From: Pseudoduganella danionis
Lineage (GTDB): Bacteria > Pseudomonadota > Gammaproteobacteria > Burkholderiales > Burkholderiaceae_D
Direction: 5' to 3'
DNA: 64,000 nt
Assembly: GCF_009720775.1 (NCBI RefSeq)
Contig: NZ_WNKW01000006.1
Coordinates: 124,001 to 188,000 of the forward strand
The notes below the pieces were generated by a model. It was not told the DNA's origin. It searched no databases and saw nothing but the letters and a program-made list of their open reading frames with translations. Below, piece by piece: positions 61,683-64,000 of this stretch; position 1 is the first letter of the stretch; every line of letters begins with the position of its first letter. The position numbers were made by a program, and so were the translations under genes.

Positions 61683-63212
61683 GTGCAAGCATCTACTTCT
61701 GCATCGACCTCAGGCACGCGCCGCCCCGTACGCCGCGTGGTGATCTGCGGCGGCGGCACTTCCGGCTGGATGGCCGCTGCCGGCCTGGCCAAAGTGCTGG
61801 GCAAGCGGCTCGATATCAAGCTGGTCGAATCGGACGATATCGGCACCGTCGGCGTGGGCGAAGCCACCATCCCTACCCTGCTCAACTTCCACAATCTGCT
61901 GGAAATCAACGAGCAGGAATTCATGGCCGAAACCCAGGCCACGTTCAAGCTGGGCATAGGCTTCGAAGGCTGGCGCAATGTGGGCGAGGACTACATCCAC
62001 TCCTTCGGCATGACGGGTACCGACCACTGGACGGCCGGCTTCCAGCACTTCTGGCACAAGGGCGTGCAGCGCGGCCTGGCCAGCGACTATGGCGACTACT
62101 GCCTGGAACTCAAGGCCTCGCAGGAGAACCGCTTTGCCCACCTGCCCAATCAGGGCATGAACTACGCCTACCACCTCGATGCAGGGCGCTATGCGCGCTA
62201 CCTGCGCCGCCTGAGCGAACCGCGCGGCGTGCAGCGCATCGAAGGCAAGATCGTGCGCTACACGCGGCACGAAGACAACGGCGATATCCGCTCCATCGTG
62301 ATGGAATCGGGCCAGGAAATCGAAGGCGATCTGTTCATCGACTGCACCGGCTTCCGTGGTCTGCTGATCGGCGAAGCCATGCAGGAACCCATGCAGGACT
62401 GGTCGCAATGGCTGTTCTGCGACCGCGCGATCGCCGTGCAGACGGCTTCGGTAGGCCCGGCCATACCGCTGACCCGCTCCATGGCCCATCAGGCCGGCTG
62501 GCAGTGGCGCATCCCGCTGCAGCACCGCGTCGGCAATGGTCTGGTCTATTCAAGCCGCTATCTGGACGATGATGCGGCACTGCGCCAGCTACTGGGCAAT
62601 GTCCAGGGCGAAGTGCTGACCACGCCGCGCGTGATTCCATTCAAACCCTGCCAGCGGCGCAATACCTGGGTCGGCAATGTGGTGGCCATCGGCCTGTCCA
62701 GCGGCTTCCTCGAACCGATAGAATCGACCAGCATCCACCTGATCCAGCGCGCCGTGATCCGCCTGATGCAGAACTTCCCGGCCGACGGCATCAGCCCTTA
62801 CGACGTGGCCGAGTACAACGCCCAGTGCAATAGCGAAATCGAACATATCCGCGATTTCATCATCCTGCACTACCACGTCAACCAGCGTCAGGACTCGCAG
62901 TTCTGGCAGGATGCGCGCGCGATGGACATCCCGGCCGGACTGCGCCACCGCATCGAACTGTTCCGCGCCACGGGGCGCGTATTCCGCATTCCCAACGAAC
63001 TGTTTGCCGAGAATTCGTGGATACAGGTGATGCTGGGGCAGGGCATCATGCCGGCCGCGCACCACCAGACGGCCGACCTGATGGGCGACGAAGAACTGTC
63101 GCACTTCCTCGGCAGCATCAAGGCTTCCGTCGACCGCACCGTGCAGCAACTGCCGGCCCACCAGCTGTATGTGGAACGCTACTGCGGCCGGCCCGATCAG
63201 GCCGCACGTTAA
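61683..63212 (+). CDS. Second flavin-dependent halogenase-like protein
   Basis: A 509-residue flavoprotein starting with GTG at 61683, AAGGATA upstream; the longer in-frame extension is out of character and overlaps the cupin gene. GGGTSGW, GVGEATIPT, the lysine motif ATFKLGIGF, the intact WxWxIP signature (GWQWRIPL) and FLEPIESTS are all present, so the halogenase fold and key residues are complete. It is the last gene of the cluster. Whether it halogenates tryptophan or another aromatic group in this locus is unknown. Pairing with a divergent first copy (58397) suggests different roles. Confidence 0.9.
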   Translation: MQASTSASTSGTRRPVRRVVICGGGTSGWMAAAGLAKVLGKRLDIKLVESDDIGTVGVGEATIPTLLNFHNLLEINEQEFMAETQATFKLGIGFEGWRNVGEDYIHSFGMTGTDHWTAGFQHFWHKGVQRGLASDYGDYCLELKASQENRFAHLPNQGMNYAYHLDAGRYARYLRRLSEPRGVQRIEGKIVRYTRHEDNGDIRSIVMESGQEIEGDLFIDCTGFRGLLIGEAMQEPMQDWSQWLFCDRAIAVQTASVGPAIPLTRSMAHQAGWQWRIPLQHRVGNGLVYSSRYLDDDAALRQLLGNVQGEVLTTPRVIPFKPCQRRNTWVGNVVAIGLSSGFLEPIESTSIHLIQRAVIRLMQNFPADGISPYDVAEYNAQCNSEIEHIRDFIILHYHVNQRQDSQFWQDARAMDIPAGLRHRIELFRATGRVFRIPNELFAENSWIQVMLGQGIMPAAHHQTADLMGDEELSHFLGSIKASVDRTVQQLPAHQLYVERYCGRPDQAAR

Positions 63213-63303
63213 AAGGTGGTTGTTGGTCGCAGCGCTAGTCCGTTATAGTAAAGCCGTGGTTGCAGCTGCGACCCGTCCACCACGATACGATACCGAGGAA
63301 GAG

Positions 63304-63594
63304 ATGATGAAAAAACTGTTCGTTGCCAGCCTGATCCTGTCCCTGAGTGGCGCCGTGTATGCGGCCGAACCGACGGCCCAGCAAAACAAGATGAAAACCT
63401 GTAATGCCGACGCTGCCGGCAAAAAAGGCGACGAGCGCAAAGCCTTCATGAAAGAATGCCTTAGCGCCAAACCTGCGGCCGAAGCACCGAAAATGACGCA
63501 GCAGGACAAAATGAAAAAATGTAACGCCGACGCCACCGGCAAGAAAGGCGACGAGCGTAAAGCCTTCATGAAAGAGTGCCTGAGCAATAAATAA
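63304..63594 (+). CDS. PsiF-repeat protein, exported
   Basis: A 96-residue protein with a signal peptide (MMKKLFVASLILSLSGAVYAA) and two near-identical PsiF repeats, each reading KMKxCNADAxGKKGDERKAFMKECLS and separated by a short Pro-rich linker. Two cysteines per repeat fit periplasmic disulfides. PsiF proteins are linked to phosphate starvation in enterics; function is unknown. Two adjacent ATGs (63304, 63307) serve as start, behind GAGGAAGAG. Confidence 0.9.
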   Translation: MMKKLFVASLILSLSGAVYAAEPTAQQNKMKTCNADAAGKKGDERKAFMKECLSAKPAAEAPKMTQQDKMKKCNADATGKKGDERKAFMKECLSNK

Positions 63595-63618
63595 GCACCC
63601 GCCCACGCTTAAGCTGCC

Positions 63619-63682
63619 AGGGCAGCCCCAGCGCCCGTGACTTTGTGCGTTCGATCAAAGTCACGGGGGTCCGGGCTGCCCT
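63619..63682. repeat. Nested inverted repeat between genes
   Basis: Outer 10-bp arms AGGGCAGCCC (63619-63628 and 63673-63682) and inner 11-bp arms CCCGTGACTTT (63634-63644 and 63657-63667) can form one long hairpin or cruciform. It lacks a U-run but may end the PsiF transcript. Confidence 0.6.
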
Positions 63683-63788
63683 TGCTTTGGGCACGCGCAC
63701 TGCGCCGGCCATGTGCTGAACGTCGTGGCGGCGCAACACCTGAATCCTGAACAACATTGTACAATTTGTAATTTCATCAGGAGGGAGT

Positions 63789-64000
63789 ATGCGTCATTTC
63801 ATCGCCGTCGCAGTTGCGCTGCTGAGTCTGAATGCCACGGCAGCCCAAGAAAGCCGCAGCCTGCCGCCGTTTATCGCCATCAGCACCCAGGGCGGATTTT
63901 CCCTGACGGTGGAGGTCGGCAATAGCCAGTCCCTGCAGATCAGCGGCGACGAAAAATTCATCGCCAGCCTGCGCACGGAAGTGGTGGAAAAAGAGCTGCG
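63789..64000 (+). CDS. DUF2807-type exported protein, 5' part only
   Basis: An ORF starting MRHFIAVAVALLSLNATAAQ (signal peptide) after a good GAGGGAG site runs off the window edge. The visible mature part (LPPFIAISTQGGFSLTVEVGNSQSLQISGDEKF) has the strand pattern of DUF2807/head-GIN beta-helix adhesin-like proteins. About 70 codons are visible and the rest is outside the window. Confidence 0.68.
   Translation, partial: MRHFIAVAVALLSLNATAAQESRSLPPFIAISTQGGFSLTVEVGNSQSLQISGDEKFIASLRTEVVEKEL

Overview
The window looks like chromosome of a GC-rich beta-proteobacterium. A Burkholderiales, probably Oxalobacteraceae (Massilia/Duganella/Janthinobacterium group), fits the mix of TonB-dependent receptors, S9 and M16 secreted peptidases, a succinyltransferase arginine route, chemoreceptor and GGDEF/EAL genes. 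The genus is inference; no rRNA gene is present.

Layout. 1-9.4 kb: secreted or periplasmic hydrolases (two S9 peptidases, a GH13 amylase-type enzyme, an M20 peptidase), an orphan periplasmic binding protein and a hemerythrin-like protein. 9.49-23.48 kb: a tRNA-Phe gene carrying an integrated island of about 13.9 kb, bounded by a perfect 49-bp direct repeat of the tRNA 3' half. The island holds a fused methylase/specificity gene with its own PD-(D/E)xK nuclease gene, an operon around a radical-SAM protein with a nucleotidyltransferase-like C-terminal half, a DUF3987-type replication protein, small accessory genes, octamer-spaced GGCGAC arrays and a tyrosine recombinase beside the right end. 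23.7-25.3 kb: a PAAR protein, a lysozyme-like effector and a periplasmic immunity candidate, just outside the right att site.

25.5-37.2 kb: a cyanophycin/arginine catabolism region: exported cyanophycinase, M20D hydrolase, CphZ/AotO-like dipeptidase, ArgR-type AraC regulator and arginine succinyltransferase in one operon; a divergent TonB receptor, a DcuC/YfcC-type permease and an N-succinylamino-acid racemase-type enzyme lie on the other strand. 37.2-49.4 kb: an M16 peptidase, a small outer-membrane barrel, a heme-binding-type protein, a Gtr-like three-gene glycosylation operon, a chemoreceptor, a GGDEF-EAL protein and a DUF2058 protein. 49.4-63.2 kb: two TonB receptors and a beta-glucan type locus: LacI regulator, polysaccharide deacetylase, GH16 lipoprotein, receptor, then two flavin-dependent halogenase-like proteins with SapC and a cupin between them. 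Three matching TGGAAA-N2-TTTCCA palindromes tie this locus to the LacI regulator. 63.3-64 kb: a PsiF-repeat protein and the start of a DUF2807-type protein cut by the window edge.

The most novel material is in the island: the radical-SAM/nucleotidyltransferase fusion with two unrecognised partners, and at least four arrays of 8-bp-spaced GGCGAC motifs that resemble replication or regulatory iterons. The cyanophycin operon and the LacI regulon are the clearest chromosomal systems.
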